From NCBI GenBank assembly GCA_964522605.1, contig CAZFWV010000289.1, positions 1 through 8,839 of the forward strand: a stretch of DNA of 8,839 nucleotides, given 5' to 3'. The notes under the pieces are model-generated. The model searched no databases. It was not told the DNA's origin and was given only the letters and a program-made list of their open reading frames with translations. Both the position numbers and the translations under genes were made by a program. Below are positions 6,659-8,839 of the stretch, in pieces (position 1 is the stretch's first letter; each line of letters opens with the position of its first letter). This DNA is from CAVZLD01 sp964522605. GTDB lineage: Bacteria > Planctomycetota > Planctomycetia > Pirellulales > Pirellulaceae.

Positions 6659-8839
6659 TCAGTCGGCTCGAGGATTCGCCGGATGGGCCGGTTGGTCCTC
6701 GGGCATCGACCCGACCTGCCATTTCTCCGCGATCTGGAGATCTTCCTTCACCTTGTCAAGGAGCGCGGTTCGATCGACCCAGCCGACTCGATTGTAGAGG
6801 ACTCGCTCCTGATATTGGGCCGCATAGGACTTTGCGTAATCTTCCCAGTGCTGCAGCGCTGCCTTCAGGTGATCTACCGCGGCGTCTTGGAAGGTTGAGT
6901 CGCCCGTGGAATCATACAGTGCAAGATCGCAGGCCGCGTGGGTCTTTTGGGAATAGTAATCCCCCAGTTGAGCGAACATTTCGAGGTCGTTGAGTGTTGC
7001 GACGAGTTCAGAGTTTTCACGTGCGGTTTGCCGTAAATCGGGAAGTGCCTCGCGAACCAATCGGGCATTCTCTGCGAGTTGGTCGGCGATTTGTCGAGGT
7101 GTTGTGCCGACGATTGGCTCCTCATCGAGTTTGGCGCGACGCCAGGCTTTGATTCCCAGGACGCCGCTGCCCGGCATCGGGTCGCGTTCGATGAACTCTC
7201 GCACCGTGTAGAATCCACGATAATTCGGATGGCTCAGGCAGGCTTCAGGCAGCCAGTGGATATCGATGCGCCCCCATACGAAACGCGTGATTAAGGGGAA
7301 CACTCGCGAGGCGGCCCGCCATGCCGCGTCGAGTTTTGCCGCATCGACTTGTGGAAACCGATGCGCAAGGATGCGCCGAAAATGTTCGTCAGGCAGGTTC
7401 GGATCGTACGCCAATCGTCCCCAGAGCAAAAAGGAGTACCACTGCTTCTCGATGACGGTTTGTCGTGGACCTTCCGGATCCTTCGTCAGGAAATCTCGAC
7501 CCCACGTGTAGCCATCGGGGCCCATATAGAAGCCCACACACTTGTCCGGGCTGGGAAAGTTCTGGATGTATTGGCGGGCAAACTCGGGATCTCCCCAGCG
7601 AAAGCTGTAGATGTCGTCGTTGCGGACCGTCAGCCAAGTGCGGAGTCCATCTCCCAGTTCCGGCAGCACCTCGCGAATGAAGATTGGTTTTGTGATCGAG
7701 TACATATGAGCAACCGAGTACTTGTAGCTGAGCTCGAATCGACTGGGATAGTCCTGCCATCGCCGAAGGATCTGTTGTGCATTCGTCTGATGAAAGCGGT
7801 GGATCAGGCGGAATTCCCGATCCGGTTGCTCTTTGAGTGCATCGCGGATTCCCTCACCGTAGGTTTCCCAGAGCCAGGTTTCTTTGTCGCGTCCCGCCAT
7901 CTTCGGCGCCATGAATTCGCCGGCGGTGATTCCGATTCCCGCCAGTCGTGGGTAGGTCTTTACGGTCTCACGCACGCTCGCGCGGAAATAACGGATCATG
8001 TTCTCGTCGGCTTCATCGCGATTCAGGCCGTGCTTGCCATTGGCGCCGTTAAGAAAGGCGTTCCACGTGAACCAGTAGACGTCGATGCCGCGGTCATTGG
8101 CCATTTCCATGACTTGTCGCCAAAACTCAATCTTTTCGTCGATTGTGATCTGTTTCACGACCTCTGCCCCATCAAGCAGCGCGGGACGGAACATATCACT
8201 GCCGCTGTGACTGAACTTCATCGAGTGGATTAGATCACGTCGTGCACGCAACACGTCATTGAGAGCAACATCGGGATATTCCGGTACCTTTACGATCGAC
8301 GGAAACGGGTGAAGGCTCCAAAGCGTGAGCGTGTTGAATCGATGTCGAGCAAGTTCATCAAAAGTCGAGCGCCAGAAATCGAGGCTCCACATTTCCGGGA
8401 TATTGTCTTGTGCTGCATCGGAGCAGTCGGAATAGCTGGGCGTCCGCAGATCGAGTGGAATGTTGAACTTAATCCCGCGCACTTCGACATGCGGTCGACG
8501 CAATCCAGGGTGGAGTTCGGTGAGAATCCCCAGCCGTATCGCCTCGGCCACCTCCAGCGCACCGTACATCACTCCGATCGTGCTACTTCCTGTAACGTGG
8601 ACCGTTTCCGCATTTGGCGTATCGATCCGGTATGCTTCCTTTCCCATTTCTTCGCGACGATCCACTTTCAGTACGATCCTCGGCGAAGGGCCTCCGCGGT
8701 CCGAGATTGCCCGGTCAAGTTCCGCGGCGGCAAATGCATTGGGTGCCCAGCGTGCATCGTATTCGACCTGCGCGGCTCGCAGATTCGAATGGAACAGAAG
8801 TGTACCGACCAGCAGGAGTCCGACGCGATGAACAGACGT
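6659..8839 (-). CDS. Secreted glycoside-hydrolase-like protein with GH67/GH20-type N-domain, 5' end outside window
   Basis: The frame stays open from the stop at 6659 to the window edge, 726 visible residues; numbering starts at the edge (codon 8839-8837). Residues 1-20 include GLLLVGTLLFHS, then LRAAQVEYDA, a signal peptide with a probable cleavage near LRA/AQ, so the missing part is likely only a few residues. Residues about 26-105 form a domain like those preceding GH67, GH20 and GH84 barrels, with AAAELDRAI, then GSSTIGVMYGALEVAEAI (84-101). The barrel begins around VRGIKFNIPLDLR (120-132) and includes RFNTLTLW (167-174), VYWFTWNAF (254-262) and GIGITAGEFM (301-310), where Glu308 is a candidate catalytic acid. 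The C-terminal part (from about 575) is helical and rich in Glu, Leu and Ala. It probably cleaves glycosidic bonds of plant or algal polysaccharide, perhaps a uronic acid, but GH67 catalytic signatures are not clear, so the family remains open. It is unlinked in orientation to other genes here. Confidence 0.85.
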   Translation of the reverse strand, partial: TSVHRVGLLLVGTLLFHSNLRAAQVEYDARWAPNAFAAAELDRAISDRGGPSPRIVLKVDRREEMGKEAYRIDTPNAETVHVTGSSTIGVMYGALEVAEAIRLGILTELHPGLRRPHVEVRGIKFNIPLDLRTPSYSDCSDAAQDNIPEMWSLDFWRSTFDELARHRFNTLTLWSLHPFPSIVKVPEYPDVALNDVLRARRDLIHSMKFSHSGSDMFRPALLDGAEVVKQITIDEKIEFWRQVMEMANDRGIDVYWFTWNAFLNGANGKHGLNRDEADENMIRYFRASVRETVKTYPRLAGIGITAGEFMAPKMAGRDKETWLWETYGEGIRDALKEQPDREFRLIHRFHQTNAQQILRRWQDYPSRFELSYKYSVAHMYSITKPIFIREVLPELGDGLRTWLTVRNDDIYSFRWGDPEFARQYIQNFPSPDKCVGFYMGPDGYTWGRDFLTKDPEGPRQTVIEKQWYSFLLWGRLAYDPNLPDEHFRRILAHRFPQVDAAKLDAAWRAASRVFPLITRFVWGRIDIHWLPEACLSHPNYRGFYTVREFIERDPMPGSGVLGIKAWRRAKLDEEPIVGTTPRQIADQLAENARLVREALPDLRQTARENSELVATLNDLEMFAQLGDYYSQKTHAACDLALYDSTGDSTFQDAAVDHLKAALQHWEDYAKSYAAQYQERVLYNRVGWVDRTALLDKVKEDLQIAEKWQVGSMPEDQPAHPANPRAD

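Noticed and set aside
6652..6665. Hairpin CGACT-CATC-AGTCG as a bidirectional terminator between the two convergent genes
   Set aside because: The stem is only 5 bp, it overlaps the stop codon of the minus-strand gene, and no T-run follows on either strand.
7349..8233. 294-codon plus-strand open frame
   Set aside because: It is fully antisense to the secreted glycosidase-like gene, whose sense protein has clear domain motifs. The plus-strand product shows none.

Overview
The window looks like a piece of a planctomycete chromosome (Pirellulales/Planctomycetales type); this is inferred from gene content, not from a marker gene. Pointers are the moderately high GC, the loosely packed genes in mixed orientation, a Tat-exported Gfo/Idh/MocA oxidoreductase, large secreted glycoside-hydrolase-like proteins without operon partners, and intergenic inverted repeats of a kind I associate with this phylum. 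No rRNA, tRNA, CRISPR array, transposase or phage gene is visible.

Layout: (a) 1-227 is intergenic and carries a nested inverted repeat (29-128). (b) 228-590 (+) is a small unrecognised protein with a strong ribosome binding site. (c) 591-1004 has no credible gene and contains a second, degenerate repeat family built from CGGAT/ATCCG units (768-872). (d) 1005-2609 (+) is an exported, probably lipid-anchored TIM-barrel protein resembling clan GH-A glycosidases. (e) 2845-3531 (-) is a classical short-chain dehydrogenase and 3644-5044 (-) is an sn-glycerol-1-phosphate dehydrogenase (AraM/EgsA family); they are co-directional with a 112-bp gap. (f) 5045-5331 is a divergent intergenic region with an 8-bp perfect dyad. 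(g) 5332-6609 (+) is a Tat-signal Gfo/Idh/MocA oxidoreductase. (h) 6659-8839 (-) is a large secreted glycoside-hydrolase-like protein with a GH67/GH20-type N-terminal domain. Its reading frame stays open to the window edge, so its true start is outside.

How the genes may work together (inference): two exported glycosidase-like proteins and an exported sugar-type oxidoreductase suggest extracytoplasmic processing of polysaccharide or glycoconjugate. The two cytoplasmic dehydrogenases could act on released sugar or polyol (phosphate) units, or the G1P dehydrogenase could supply a glycerol-1-phosphate backbone for lipids. No transporter, sulfatase or regulator is present, so this is not a complete utilisation locus. 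I see no defence system, mobile system or clearly new multi-gene system. The most unusual items are the bacterial G1P dehydrogenase, the two glycosidase-like proteins without a secure family, and the two intergenic repeat elements.
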